Shown: positions 25,961 through 34,874, counted from the first letter of the stretch. The stretch: 64,000 bases of DNA from Kutzneria sp. 744 (GCF_000568255.1 NZ_KK037166.1:9207372-9271371), one strand, 5' to 3'. Numbers and translations: made by a program. The notes: generated from the letters alone by a model not told the origin.

Positions 25961-26394
25961 CGGTCCGTGTCGGCGAGGGGATCGGGCAGGCCCTCCAGCT
26001 CGCGGACCCGGTCCACCATGTCGCTGATCGCCTCGAGGCTCTTGGCCGACAGTCCCCGCGCCCGCAGGGCGATGTTGCGCACCGGGGCGTCGCGCAGCGC
26101 GCTGAGCAGGGCCAGCTCCGCGTTGATGCGGTCGGCCGCCTCGTCGTCGAAGAAGTACGCCGGCGGCACGCCGAAGAAGCTGGCGATGGCCTCCAGGTGA
26201 CGCTTGGTCGGGTTGTCGCGCAGGCCCTTGCGCAGCTGCCACAGGTAGGTCGCCGAGATGGTCGGGCCGCCCTGAGCCCGGATCGCCTCGGCCACCTCGT
26301 CGAAGGTGTACTCGTCGCCCCCCGCTTGGCGGACCGCCGTGAACAGGTGGTTCACCTTCGTCGCCAGCGGGCCCCTGGCGATGTCCTCTGCCAT
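25957..26394 (-). CDS. XRE family transcriptional regulator
   Basis: A 145-residue protein with an N-terminal helix-turn-helix of the XRE type. TFDEVAEAIRAQGGPTISATY contains the recognition region, and YLWQLRKGLRDNPTKRHLEAIASFFGVPPAYFF is typical of Streptomyces and Amycolatopsis XRE proteins. The C-terminal helices may bind or be cut by the ImmA-like partner. I chose the ATG at 26394, with an AGG-containing site 11 bases upstream; an ATG at 26403 is possible. It is divergent from the secreted-protein genes. Confidence 0.83.
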   Translation of the reverse strand: MAEDIARGPLATKVNHLFTAVRQAGGDEYTFDEVAEAIRAQGGPTISATYLWQLRKGLRDNPTKRHLEAIASFFGVPPAYFFDDEAADRINAELALLSALRDAPVRNIALRARGLSAKSLEAISDMVDRVRELEGLPDPLADTDR

Positions 26395-26456
26395 GGGCGG
26401 CATCCTACCTGCGGCAACTGTCGTGAACTGGGCCCGCCCAGTCTGCTTCACGCCAG

Positions 26457-26485
26457 TTGACGGGCCGGTGTGGCCGGTTTACTGT
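26457..26485 (+). promoter_or_regulatory. candidate promoter of the secreted-protein pair
   Basis: TTGACG at 26457-26462 and TACTGT at 26480-26485 are spaced 17 bases apart. They lie 50 bases upstream of the ATG at 26535, which has a GGGGAGGAAACC ribosome-binding site. Confidence 0.5.
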
Positions 26486-26534
26486 CGTGCCGTTCCGGCA
26501 AACGGGTGTTGTATCTCGGGGAGGAAACCGTCTT

Positions 26535-26996
26535 ATGTCTCGGATTCTGAAGATCGCGCTGGCGTGTGCCGCCGCGGTGGGATTGGTGTCGGTGGCGGCG
26601 CCGGTCGCCAATGCCGCCACCCAGCACCGGGGGACCATCTACGTCTACGACCACGGCGGCAAGGTCGGCGCCGGATACGGCGACTTCGCCGACAATGGCG
26701 GCGTGTACGCGACGGTCGGCGCCAACTGGGTCGACATGCTCAACGACGGCAACGCCATCTACGTGCAGGTGGACTTCTCCTTCTGGGAGAAGGACCACAC
26801 CGGTCAGTGGGACTGGGTGCCGGACAAGTCCGTGCAGAGCAGCCGGAACTCTCGCTTCAAGCCGGTCGGCGGCCCGCTGTCGACGCGGCTGCACGCCGGC
26901 GCCACGCAGGCCCGGGCCGATATCAAGGTGTGTGAGGACATCAGCCTCACCACCGACATCTGTTCCGCGCACGCGATCGTGTCCTTCAGCTACTGA
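26535..26996 (+). CDS. small secreted protein, unknown function (first of pair)
   Basis: A 153-residue protein. MSRILKIALACAAAVGLVSV is a signal peptide with likely cleavage after ANA (about residue 28). The mature part of about 125 residues is rich in Gly, Asp and aromatics, with motifs GTIYVYDHGGKVGAGYGDFA and DFSFWEKDHTGQWDWVPD, suggesting a beta-rich exported protein. It has two Cys near the end (VCEDISLTTDIC). I do not recognise a family. It is followed after 20 bases by a second secreted protein with its own strong ribosome-binding site, so the two are probably co-expressed. Confidence 0.72.
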   Translation: MSRILKIALACAAAVGLVSVAAPVANAATQHRGTIYVYDHGGKVGAGYGDFADNGGVYATVGANWVDMLNDGNAIYVQVDFSFWEKDHTGQWDWVPDKSVQSSRNSRFKPVGGPLSTRLHAGATQARADIKVCEDISLTTDICSAHAIVSFSY

Positions 26997-27016
26997 TCTT
27001 CGGCCGCGGGGGAGAA

Positions 27017-27496
27017 ATGAAGAACACAATCGTCAAGGTCGCCACGAGTGCGGCCGTGGTGATCGCCGCGGCCGTTGTGTTGCCGGCCTCGGCCGACGCG
27101 GCCACGCAATCCGCGCCGAACTGCCAATTCGGCAATACCTACGGCGTGCGCGTGGATCACGCCAAGGTGGTCGCCGACAACGGCGTTTCCGTCGGCGAGA
27201 TCCAGTTGTGCCGGGACAGCGATTACAAGTTCTGGGGCTTCCTGCTGCTCAACCAGCCGCTCAACGCCAGCACCTACGGCGATGCCGTCATGGAACGCGA
27301 CCGTGACGGGCTGCCGGAATTCGTCGGCTGCGAGAGCGCGGGCGGCAACGGCATCGTGCTTCCGAACCAGACCCGCTGCTGGACCCCCAAGCTCACCGGT
27401 CTCAGCGGCGCGTACAGCTTCCGCGCCGAGGGCTCGACCACGAGCAGCCACACCGGCGCCACGCTCACCTACGGCAGCACCGGCACCACCCGCTGA
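27017..27496 (+). CDS. small secreted protein, unknown function (second of pair)
   Basis: A 159-residue protein with a signal peptide (MKNTIVKVATSAAVVIAAAV, cleavage likely after ADA near residue 28). The mature part has four Cys (NCQFGN, LCRDSD, GCESAG, RCWTPK), which could make two disulfides outside the cell, and a Gly/Ser/Thr-rich tail. It shares an overall layout with the upstream protein but no obvious sequence identity. A GGGGGAG site precedes the ATG. It is closed by a strong hairpin terminator. Function unknown. Confidence 0.72.
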   Translation: MKNTIVKVATSAAVVIAAAVVLPASADAATQSAPNCQFGNTYGVRVDHAKVVADNGVSVGEIQLCRDSDYKFWGFLLLNQPLNASTYGDAVMERDRDGLPEFVGCESAGGNGIVLPNQTRCWTPKLTGLSGAYSFRAEGSTTSSHTGATLTYGSTGTTR

Positions 27497-27499
27497 ACC

Positions 27500-27536
27500 C
27501 GGTGGTGGGTCAGCCGAGCCGGCCGACCCACCACCG
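27500..27536. terminator. hairpin terminator between convergent genes
   Basis: A 12 base perfect stem, CGGTGGTGGGTC at 27500-27511 pairing with GACCCACCACCG at 27525-27536, loop 13. It lies between the secreted-protein gene and the convergent ABC exporter gene, so it probably works in both directions. There is no long U-tract, as is usual in actinomycetes. Confidence 0.75.
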
Positions 27537-27541
27537 AATCC

Positions 27542-29464
27542 TCAGTGCACCTCGGCGGCCTGGCTGGTCCAGGTGGCGTACATCTGGGTGTACTTGCCGC
27601 CGGCGGCGACCAGCTGGTCGTGCGAGCCGATCTCCACGATGCGGCCGTCGTCGACCACGACGATGCGGTCGGCCTTCATCGCGGTGGACAGGCGGTGGGC
27701 GATGAGGATCGCGGTCCGCCGCTCCAGCAGCACGTCCAGGGCGTCCTCGATCTTGGTCTCCGACTGGAGGTCCAAATTGGACGTCGCCTCGTCGAGGACC
27801 AGAACCCGGGGCTGGGCCAGGAAAGCCCGGGCCAGGGCGACGAGCTGGCGCTCGCCGGAGGACAGGGACTGGCCGCGCTCCTGGACGACGGTGTCCAGGC
27901 CCTGGGGCATGCGCTCGACGACCTCGACCAGGCCGACGGCCCGCAGCGCGTCCCAGACCTGGTCGTCGGAAGCCTCGGGCGCGGCGAAACGGATGTTGTC
28001 ACGCAGCGGCCCGGCGAACAGGAAGGGCTCCTGGGGGACAACGCCGAGCTGACGGCGTAACGACTCGATGTGCAGGTCACGCAGGTCGTGGCCGTCGATG
28101 AGCACCCGGCCGGCCGTGGGGTCGTAGAACCGGGTGACCAGCTTGGCCAGGGTCGACTTGCCGGCGCCGGTGGGACCGACGAAGGCCACCGTCTCGCCGG
28201 CCCGGATGTCCAGGGACACCCCCGAGATCACCGGGCGGTCCGGCAGGTAGCCGAAGGTCACGTCGTCGAAGGTGATCTCGCCCTCGACCGGCGGCAGATC
28301 CACCGCCGTCGGCGACTCGACGACGGCCGGCGCCTGGCCCAGCAACGACTTCAGCTTGGTGATGGACGACTGCCCCTGCTGGTACATGTTGTACAGCTGC
28401 ACCAGCTGCTGGATGGGCTGGAAGAACGCCCCGAGGTACAGCAGGAAGGCCACCAGCTCGCCGATGGTGAGCTCGCCGTCGGCGACCATGCCGGCGCCGA
28501 TGGCCAGCAGCGCGAGCTGCCCGGCCACGCCGACGACCTGGGTGCCCGGCCCGTACCACGAGTTGATGCGGCCGGTCTGGACGTTGGTGTCGTAGTACTT
28601 GCCGGTGACCTGGCGGTGGTGCTCGATGTTGTGCCGCTGGCGGTTGTGCGCGGTCACGATGCGAACACCCTGCAGGCTCTCGGAAAGGTCGGCCAGCACG
28701 TTGGCGATGTTGTCGCGGACCTTGACGTACCCCTTGCTGGACGCCCGGTGGAACCACAGGGACATCGCCGTCAGGATCGGCACCACCAGCACCACGGTGA
28801 TCAGTGCCAGCCGCACGTCGAAGGTGAACAGCACCACCGTGACGGCGACCATGGTCAGGCCCTGGATGGCGAACTGCACGAGACCGTCCTGCAGCAGCTG
28901 CTGGAGGTTCTCGATGTCGCTGGTCATCCGGGTCATGATCACGCCGGCCTTCTCGCCGGTGTAGAAGTCCAGCGAAAGCCGTTGCAGCTGGGTGAAGACC
29001 CGCACCCGCAGGTCGTTCATGACCCACGCGGCGATCCGCCCGGTGACCTTCACCCGGGCCGCCTGGGCGAAGCCGGTGACCAGCAGGCTGGCCAGGTACA
29101 CGGCGGCGACCATCACCAGGACGCTGTAGTTCTTGGCGATGATGCCGCTGTCGATGCCGATCTGCGTCAGCTTCGGGCCGGCCTGCAGGGTCAGCGCCTC
29201 GACGACCACCAGCACACCGGCCACCAGCGTCATGCCCAGGTACGGCCGGACCAGCCGCCGCAGGCTCAACTTCGCGCCGTCCGGGTCGGGCCGCCCGTGG
29301 TCGAAGACGGCCTCGGGCTGCGGATGCTCCGGCTCTTCGGCCAGCAGCTTGTTGACGCCGGCCTGCATCTCCTGCGGCACACCGGCGAACGGCAGCCCGG
29401 CCGCGGCCGCGCCACCACGGGCGGCGCCGAACATGCCGCCGCCTCCACCTCCGGGAAACGTCAT
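27542..29464 (-). CDS. ABC exporter half-transporter (canonical ATP site)
   Basis: A 640-residue fused membrane and ATPase protein of the multidrug/lipid exporter type. After a Gly-rich N terminus (FPGGGGGGMFG) and about 75 linker residues, six transmembrane helices span about residues 80-370. The ATPase domain has Walker A VGPTGAGKSTLAK, a signature-like LSSGERQLVALARA, Walker B VLVLDEATSNLD with the catalytic Glu, and the H-loop IAHRLST. Its signature has S in place of the second G of LSGGQ. The start overlaps the stop of the other half-transporter by four bases, so the pair almost certainly forms a heterodimer. Confidence 0.92.
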   Translation of the reverse strand: MTFPGGGGGGMFGAARGGAAAAGLPFAGVPQEMQAGVNKLLAEEPEHPQPEAVFDHGRPDPDGAKLSLRRLVRPYLGMTLVAGVLVVVEALTLQAGPKLTQIGIDSGIIAKNYSVLVMVAAVYLASLLVTGFAQAARVKVTGRIAAWVMNDLRVRVFTQLQRLSLDFYTGEKAGVIMTRMTSDIENLQQLLQDGLVQFAIQGLTMVAVTVVLFTFDVRLALITVVLVVPILTAMSLWFHRASSKGYVKVRDNIANVLADLSESLQGVRIVTAHNRQRHNIEHHRQVTGKYYDTNVQTGRINSWYGPGTQVVGVAGQLALLAIGAGMVADGELTIGELVAFLLYLGAFFQPIQQLVQLYNMYQQGQSSITKLKSLLGQAPAVVESPTAVDLPPVEGEITFDDVTFGYLPDRPVISGVSLDIRAGETVAFVGPTGAGKSTLAKLVTRFYDPTAGRVLIDGHDLRDLHIESLRRQLGVVPQEPFLFAGPLRDNIRFAAPEASDDQVWDALRAVGLVEVVERMPQGLDTVVQERGQSLSSGERQLVALARAFLAQPRVLVLDEATSNLDLQSETKIEDALDVLLERRTAILIAHRLSTAMKADRIVVVDDGRIVEIGSHDQLVAAGGKYTQMYATWTSQAAEVH

Positions 29465-31254
29465 CGCGCCACACCCCCCAGTTCTTCGACATTGGCCTGT
29501 GCCAACACTTCCGCGTACAACGGCGTGCTCTCCAACAGCTCGGCGTGGGTGCCGTCGGCGACGATCTCCCCGCCGTCCAGCAGCACCACGCGGTCGGCCA
29601 GACTGATCGTGGACAGCCGGTGCGCGATGATCAACGTGGTCCGCCCGGCGAACAGCGTGCGCAGCCCGGCGTGGATCTCCTGCTCCACCTGGACGTCGAT
29701 GGCGCTGGTGGCGTCGTCGAGCACCAGGACCGGCGGATTCACCAGCAGCGTGCGGGCGATGGCGATGCGCTGCCGCTGCCCGCCGGACAGGGTGTAGCCG
29801 CGCTCGCCGATCACGGTGTCGTAGCCCTCGGACAACTCCGTGATGAACTCGTGCGCCCCGGCCAGCCGCGCCACCCGCTCGATGTCGGTGATGTCGGCGT
29901 CGGGCCGTCCGTAGGCGATGTTGTCCCGCACCGAGACGGAGAACAGGAACGGCTCGTCCAGCACGATGCCGACGGTGTCCCGCAGGCTGTGCAGGGTCAC
30001 CGAGCGCACGTCGTGCCCGTCCACGGTGACGGAACCCTCGCGCACGTCGTAGAAGCGCGGCAGCAGTCGGGCCACAGTGGACTTTCCGCTGCCGGTCCGG
30101 CCGACGAGGGCCACGGTTTCGCCGCTGTTGAGCCGCAGCGAGAAGTTGTCCAGCACATCCGGGCCGTCGCCGTAACCGAAGCGGACGCCGGAGAACTCGA
30201 CGTCACCGCGAACACCGGCCAGCTCGACGGCGTCCGGCGCGTCCACGATCTCCGGCTTCTCGTCCAGCACCTCGTACAGCCGCTTGGCCGAGGCCGACGC
30301 CCGCTGACCCATCATGATCAGCATGCCGATCATGGTGAACGGGATCTGCAGCATGAACAGGTAGGAGTTGAAGGCCAGGATGGCGCCCACGCCGAGACCG
30401 CCCTGGATGGCCAGGTAACCGCCGTACAGCAACACGATCGCCATGCCGACCCGCGGCAGGTTCTGCGCCGCCGGCGTCCACCGGGCCCGCAGGTCGGTGT
30501 CCTTCACGTAGGCCCAGCGCACCTTGATCGCCGCCTTCTGCAGCAGCGACAGCTGGCGCCGTTCGGCCGCGAACGACTTCACCACGCGCACGCCGTTGAC
30601 GTTCTCGTCGACCACGGTCGCCACGTCGGCCAGCCGGGCCTGGATCAGCCACGACACCGGGAACATGGACCGCTGCATCTGCCGCGAGGTCACGAACACC
30701 AGCGGCATCGGCAGCATGGCCAGGATCGCCAGCGGCACGCTGATCGCCAGCATGTAGCCGAAGGCCACCACCGCGATCCCGCACTGCACCAGCATGAACG
30801 GCGCGAACGCCAGGTACATCTGCACCGACCGGATGTCGGAGTTGGCCCGGGAGATCAGCTGCCCGGTCTGGGACCGGTCGTAGAACGGGAACGACAGCCC
30901 GGTCAGGTGCTCGTACATCAGGTTGCGCAGGTCGTACTCGATCTTGTACGCGGTGCGGAACAGCAGCTGGCGGGCGAGGAAGCCGGCCACCAGCATCACC
31001 GCGGTCAGCCCGACCAGCCACCACATGTAGTCGGCCAGCGGCACCTTGTGGGTGGTGATCGAGTTGTCCAGCGCGTTCTGGATCAGGCTCGGCACCTGCA
31101 CCGACACCAGCAGGCTCAGCGCCGACGAGGCCAGCGCCGTGCCGAACATCAGACGGTGCGCACGCACCAGCGGCCATGCCCGCCGCAGCCAGGACCGGCC
31201 CGGATCGGGGTCGATCGCGGCCGTCGGCGGCGGATAGGTCTTGCTCACCTGCAT
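29461..31254 (-). CDS. ABC exporter half-transporter (degenerate ATP site)
   Basis: A 597-residue half-transporter with six transmembrane helices (residues about 30-320) and an ATPase domain: Walker A VGRTGSGKSTVAR, canonical signature LSGGQRQRIAIAR, and Walker B VLVLDDATSAID. The usual catalytic Glu after Walker B is Asp here, as in the degenerate subunit of TM287/288-type heterodimers, so only one of the two ATP sites of the complex should hydrolyse efficiently. I chose the ATG at 31254, ten bases inside the end of the MarR gene; the longer frame to 31560 is antisense-like low complexity. Confidence 0.9.
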   Translation of the reverse strand: MQVSKTYPPPTAAIDPDPGRSWLRRAWPLVRAHRLMFGTALASSALSLLVSVQVPSLIQNALDNSITTHKVPLADYMWWLVGLTAVMLVAGFLARQLLFRTAYKIEYDLRNLMYEHLTGLSFPFYDRSQTGQLISRANSDIRSVQMYLAFAPFMLVQCGIAVVAFGYMLAISVPLAILAMLPMPLVFVTSRQMQRSMFPVSWLIQARLADVATVVDENVNGVRVVKSFAAERRQLSLLQKAAIKVRWAYVKDTDLRARWTPAAQNLPRVGMAIVLLYGGYLAIQGGLGVGAILAFNSYLFMLQIPFTMIGMLIMMGQRASASAKRLYEVLDEKPEIVDAPDAVELAGVRGDVEFSGVRFGYGDGPDVLDNFSLRLNSGETVALVGRTGSGKSTVARLLPRFYDVREGSVTVDGHDVRSVTLHSLRDTVGIVLDEPFLFSVSVRDNIAYGRPDADITDIERVARLAGAHEFITELSEGYDTVIGERGYTLSGGQRQRIAIARTLLVNPPVLVLDDATSAIDVQVEQEIHAGLRTLFAGRTTLIIAHRLSTISLADRVVLLDGGEIVADGTHAELLESTPLYAEVLAQANVEELGGVAR

Positions 31255-31712
31255 TCCCCCCTTTGCGCGCCCTCGCGGGCGGCCCATTCGGCTTGCCTTG
31301 CCTTGGTCAACGCTTCGGTCCACAGCAACAGTCCGGCCATCGCCTGCTCGGCGTGCGCCGGTTCGAGGTGTTCGGACAGTCGGTCCAGGCTGCGCCGGAT
31401 CTCGGTGTTGCCGGCGGCCAGCAGCTGCCGGCCGCCGTGGGTGATCGTGTGCGTGACCTTGCGACGATCGGTCGGATCCGGCTCGCGCCGGACGTAGCCG
31501 CCGCCGACCAGCCCGTCCATCACCGCGGTGACGGTGGCCGGCTTGACCGACAGCATCCACGCCACCCGTGACGCCGACGACGCGGTGGCCGAGGCCAGCA
31601 CCGACAGCATCCGGTACTGGGGCAGCGTCAGCTCCACGCGCAGCAGCGCCCGCTCGGCCAGGCGCGCCAGCCGGGCCAACACCATGCCCGGTTCGACTGT
31701 TTCGGGTGTCAC
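31245..31712 (-). CDS. MarR family transcriptional regulator of the ABC exporter
   Basis: A 155-residue winged-helix protein: ELTLPQYRMLSVLASA, then the recognition region SSASRVAWMLSVKPATVTAVM and the wing EPDPTDRRKVTHTIT. It is the first gene of an operon with the two exporter subunits (10 base overlap), so it likely represses the exporter until a ligand binds. The start is the GTG at 31712; an ATG at 31685 is possible. Upstream is AT-rich DNA with an inverted repeat at 31739-31760. Confidence 0.87.
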   Translation of the reverse strand: MTPETVEPGMVLARLARLAERALLRVELTLPQYRMLSVLASATASSASRVAWMLSVKPATVTAVMDGLVGGGYVRREPDPTDRRKVTHTITHGGRQLLAAGNTEIRRSLDRLSEHLEPAHAEQAMAGLLLWTEALTKARQAEWAAREGAQRGECR

Positions 31713-31738
31713 ATATTCAGGATATCAAATACTGAGTC

Positions 31739-31760
31739 TACATCCGTAGTTGTGGATGTA
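31739..31760. promoter_or_regulatory. candidate MarR operator of the exporter operon
   Basis: TACATCC at 31739-31745 and GGATGTA at 31754-31760 make a perfect 7 base inverted repeat with an 8 base spacer, 26 bases upstream of the MarR start. The adjacent bases 31713-31738 (ATATTCAGGATATC and following) are AT-rich and probably hold the -10 region. Confidence 0.45.
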
Positions 31761-31852
31761 CGGGGTTTCCCGGATGTCGTGACCACGTGTGAGGCAGCAC
31801 CATGACGATGCCCGGGGGGACTGGGCACAAAAAAGGGGAGAAAGGGCGACGG

Positions 31853-32167
31853 ATGGCATCGCAGGACGTGGCGGACGCGGTCAAGGGGCTCGACGAGTCC
31901 CTCCAGGCCCTGCCGGCCACGATGATCAGCGCGCTGAACGGCTGGCGCCTGGTCAACCCGGAGCACGACCCGAGCGACCCGACCAGCCACGAGACCTACT
32001 CCTTCCCGGAGTGGCTCGTGCGGTCGAGCGTGCGGGCCGGCCGGGCCGAGGCGATGGCCACCGCCGCCCTGGAGGCGGTCAAGGCTTTGGCCGCCATCCA
32101 ACCGGGGCTCGACCCGGACAGGGTGCTTGAGCTCATCGAGCGCCGGGTCGACGCCGCGATCTCCTGA
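31853..32167 (+). CDS. small acidic helical protein, unknown function
   Basis: A 104-residue protein (MASQDVADAVKGLDESLQAL...). It is predicted mostly helical, with no signal peptide and no Cys. A central proline/tryptophan section (GWRLVNPEHDPSDPTSHETY) is followed by a helix of Ala/Glu/Arg. I do not recognise a family. The ATG at 31853 is preceded by GGGGAGAAAGGG; a weaker start at 31802 would add 17 residues. It stands alone and ends in a strong hairpin. Confidence 0.6.
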   Translation: MASQDVADAVKGLDESLQALPATMISALNGWRLVNPEHDPSDPTSHETYSFPEWLVRSSVRAGRAEAMATAALEAVKALAAIQPGLDPDRVLELIERRVDAAIS

Positions 32168-32195
32168 CTGGCCGGGGAGGGCCGGTCGGGAGCGC

Positions 32196-32244
32196 CCTGA
32201 AGGAGGTTCCGACCCGTCGGGTGGGGGCCGGAGCCTCCTTCAGG
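32196..32244. terminator. long hairpin terminator
   Basis: CCTGAAGGAGG at 32196-32206 pairs perfectly with CCTCCTTCAGG at 32234-32244. An inner region (TTCCGACCC with GGGTGG...GGAG) extends the stem. It lies between the small gene and the convergent helicase gene. The TGAAGGA/TCCTTCA arms resemble the repeat element found inside malQ. Confidence 0.7.
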
Positions 32245-32312
32245 TGGATGGCTGAGTTATCGGCAGTCGTCAGGGTTGAGTGCGTCGCTGGGCCGATGTC
32301 GGAGGTCGGCGG

Positions 32313-34823
32313 TCAGGCCGTCGTCAGAGGGCCGACATCGGTCACAGTGATCGCCGCCGTGCCGGACTCGTCCGACCCGTGCAGGTCCACCTCGGCGCTG
32401 ATGCCCCAGTCGTGGTCGCCGGCCGGATCGTCGAACACCTGCCGGACCAGCCAGCGCTCGGGTTCCTGCTCGATCTGCAGCAACTGCGGGCCGCGGGCGT
32501 TGGGCCCGGTGCCGAGCCGGTCGTACTCCTCGAAGTACGGCTCCATCGCGTCCCGCCAGGCGATCGTGTCCCAGCCGTACTCGGCGTCCATCTCGCCCAG
32601 CAGGTCGTAGCGCCGCAGCGCGGCCAGCTCGACCCGGCGGAACAGGGCGTTGCGCACCAGCACCCGGAACGCCCGCTCGTTGGTGGTGACGGCCGGTGGC
32701 CGCTCGTCCAGGGGCTGCTCGACCTGCTCGTCGGTGGGGTTGGCCAGCTTCTCCCACTCGTCGATCAGGCTGGAGTCGACCTGCCGGACCAGCTCGCCCA
32801 GCCACTCCACCAGGTCGGTGAGCTCCTCGGTCTTGGCCTCGTCCGGCACGGTCTGGCGCAGCGCCTTGAACGCGTCGGCCAGGTACCGCAGCACCAGGCC
32901 CTCGGACCGGGCCAGCTGGTAGAAGCCGATGTACTCGGTGAAGGTCATGGCCCGCTCGAACATGTCGCGGACCACGGCCTTGGGTGAGAGGTGGTGGTCG
33001 AGCACCCACGGGTGGCCGCGCCGGTACGCGTCGTACGCGGCGTTGAGCAGCTCCTCCAGCGGCTTCGGGTAGGTGACCTCCTCCAGCAGCGCCATCCGCT
33101 CGTCGTACTCGATGCCCTCGGCCTTCATCGCGTTCACGGCGTCGCCGCGCGCCTTGAACTGCTGCGCCGACAGCACCTGCCTCGGGTCGTCCAGCGTCGC
33201 CTCGATGATCGACACCGTGTCCAGCGCGTACGTCGGCGACTCGCGGTCCAGCAGGTCCACCGCGGCCAGGGCCAGCGGTGACAGCGGCTGGTTGAGCGCG
33301 AAGTTCAGCTGGAGGTCGACGGTGACCCGGATGGTGCGGCCCAGCTCGTCCGGCTCGTCCAGCTTCTCCACCACGCCGGCCGCCAGCAGACCCTTGTACA
33401 TCGCGATGGCCCGCCGGATCAGCCGGATCTGCGAGCGGCGCTCCTCGTGGTTGTCCTCCAGCAGGTGCCGCATGGCCTTGAACGCGTCGCCCGGCCGGCC
33501 GATCACGTTGAGCAGCATCGAGTGGCTGACCTGGAAGCTGGAGGTCAGCGGCTCGGGCTCGGCCTCGACCAGCCGGGTGAAGGTCGCCTCGCCCCAGGAC
33601 ACGAAGCCCTCCGGCGGCTTCTTGCGCACCACCTTGCGCCGCTTCTTGGGGTCGTCGCCCGCCTTGGCCAGCGCCTTCTCGTTCTCCACGACGTGCTCGG
33701 GAGCCTGCACCACGACCATGCCCACGGTGTCGTAGCCGGCGCGGCCGGCCCGGCCGGCGATCTGGTGGAACTCGCGGGCCTTGAGGTGCCGGGTGCGCAC
33801 GCCGTCGTACTTGGACAGCGCGGTGAACAGCACCGTGCGGATCGGCACGTTGATGCCGACGCCGAGGGTGTCCGTGCCGCAGATGATCTTCAGCAGGCCG
33901 GCCTGGGCCAGCCGCTCCACCAGCCGCCGGTACTTGGGCAGCATGCCCGCGTGGTGCACGCCGATGCCGTGCCGGACCAGCCGGGACAGCGTCTTGCCGA
34001 AGCCCGAGCTGAACCGGAACCGTCCGATCAGCTCGGCGATCGCGTCCTTCTCGGCCCGCGTCGAGACGTTGATGCTCATCAGCGCCTGCGCGCGTTCGAT
34101 CGCCGACGCCTGCGTGAAGTGCACGACGTAGACCGGCGCCTGCTTGGTCTGGAGCAGCTCCTCCAGCGTCTCCTGCAACGGCGTCAGCACGAAGCTGAAG
34201 TGCAGCGGCACCGGACGTTCCGCGTTCTTGACCACCGCCGTGCTGCGCCCGGTGCGGCGGGTGAGGTCCTTCTCGAACCTCGTGACATCGCCCAGCGTGG
34301 CCGACATCAGCACGAACTGCGCCTTCGGCAGCTCCAGCAGCGGCACCTGCCAGGCCCAGCCGCGGTCCGGCTCCGAGTAGAAGTGGAACTCGTCCATCAC
34401 GACCTGGCCCACATCGGCGTCCGCGCCGTCGCGCAGGGCGATGTTGGCCAGGATCTCCGCCGTGCAGCAGATGATCGGCGCCGTCTCGTTCACGCTGGCG
34501 TCGCCGGTGAGCATGCCCACCTTGTCCGCGCCGAACGTGTCGCACAGCGCGAAGAACTTCTCCGACACCAGCGCCTTGATCGGCGCCGTGTAGAACGTCC
34601 TGATCCCTCCTGCCAGCGCCGCGAAGTGGGCCCCCGCCGCCACCAGGCTCTTGCCCGAGCCGGTCGGCGTGCTCAGGATGACGTTCGAGCCGGAGACGAC
34701 CTCGATCAGCGCCTCCTGCTGGTGCGGGTAGAGCGACAGGCCCTGCCCGTCGGCCCAGGCGGAAAAGGCCTCGTAGAGCGCGTCCGGGTCGTTGTCGCCG
34801 GGCAGCTGATCGGTGAGCGTCAT
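32313..34823 (-). CDS. DEAD/DEAH-box RNA helicase with DUF3516 domain
   Basis: An 836-residue superfamily 2 helicase. RecA-like domain 1 has STPTGSGKSLVA (Walker A), the DEFH form of motif II in VMDEFHFYS and the motif III sequence LMSATLGD. Domain 2 has GVHHAGMLPKYRRLVERL, TDTLGVGINVPIRTV and motif VI HQIAGRAGRAGYD, as in Ski2/Mtr4-like enzymes. The C-terminal 380 residues are the DUF3516 region typical of actinobacterial proteins. It is probably a cytoplasmic helper of RNA turnover. Single gene, convergent with a small gene. Confidence 0.92.
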   Translation of the reverse strand: MTLTDQLPGDNDPDALYEAFSAWADGQGLSLYPHQQEALIEVVSGSNVILSTPTGSGKSLVAAGAHFAALAGGIRTFYTAPIKALVSEKFFALCDTFGADKVGMLTGDASVNETAPIICCTAEILANIALRDGADADVGQVVMDEFHFYSEPDRGWAWQVPLLELPKAQFVLMSATLGDVTRFEKDLTRRTGRSTAVVKNAERPVPLHFSFVLTPLQETLEELLQTKQAPVYVVHFTQASAIERAQALMSINVSTRAEKDAIAELIGRFRFSSGFGKTLSRLVRHGIGVHHAGMLPKYRRLVERLAQAGLLKIICGTDTLGVGINVPIRTVLFTALSKYDGVRTRHLKAREFHQIAGRAGRAGYDTVGMVVVQAPEHVVENEKALAKAGDDPKKRRKVVRKKPPEGFVSWGEATFTRLVEAEPEPLTSSFQVSHSMLLNVIGRPGDAFKAMRHLLEDNHEERRSQIRLIRRAIAMYKGLLAAGVVEKLDEPDELGRTIRVTVDLQLNFALNQPLSPLALAAVDLLDRESPTYALDTVSIIEATLDDPRQVLSAQQFKARGDAVNAMKAEGIEYDERMALLEEVTYPKPLEELLNAAYDAYRRGHPWVLDHHLSPKAVVRDMFERAMTFTEYIGFYQLARSEGLVLRYLADAFKALRQTVPDEAKTEELTDLVEWLGELVRQVDSSLIDEWEKLANPTDEQVEQPLDERPPAVTTNERAFRVLVRNALFRRVELAALRRYDLLGEMDAEYGWDTIAWRDAMEPYFEEYDRLGTGPNARGPQLLQIEQEPERWLVRQVFDDPAGDHDWGISAEVDLHGSDESGTAAITVTDVGPLTTA

Positions 34824-34874
34824 GATGAGTTGATCGTGCCCTGTCGTCGTGGTCGGGTGGATTCGGGGTGCCGG

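Noticed and set aside
28070-31497. Two long plus-strand frames opposite the ABC exporter genes
   Set aside because: His/Gln/Arg/Asp-rich translation typical of antisense frames in high-GC DNA; no domain recognised.
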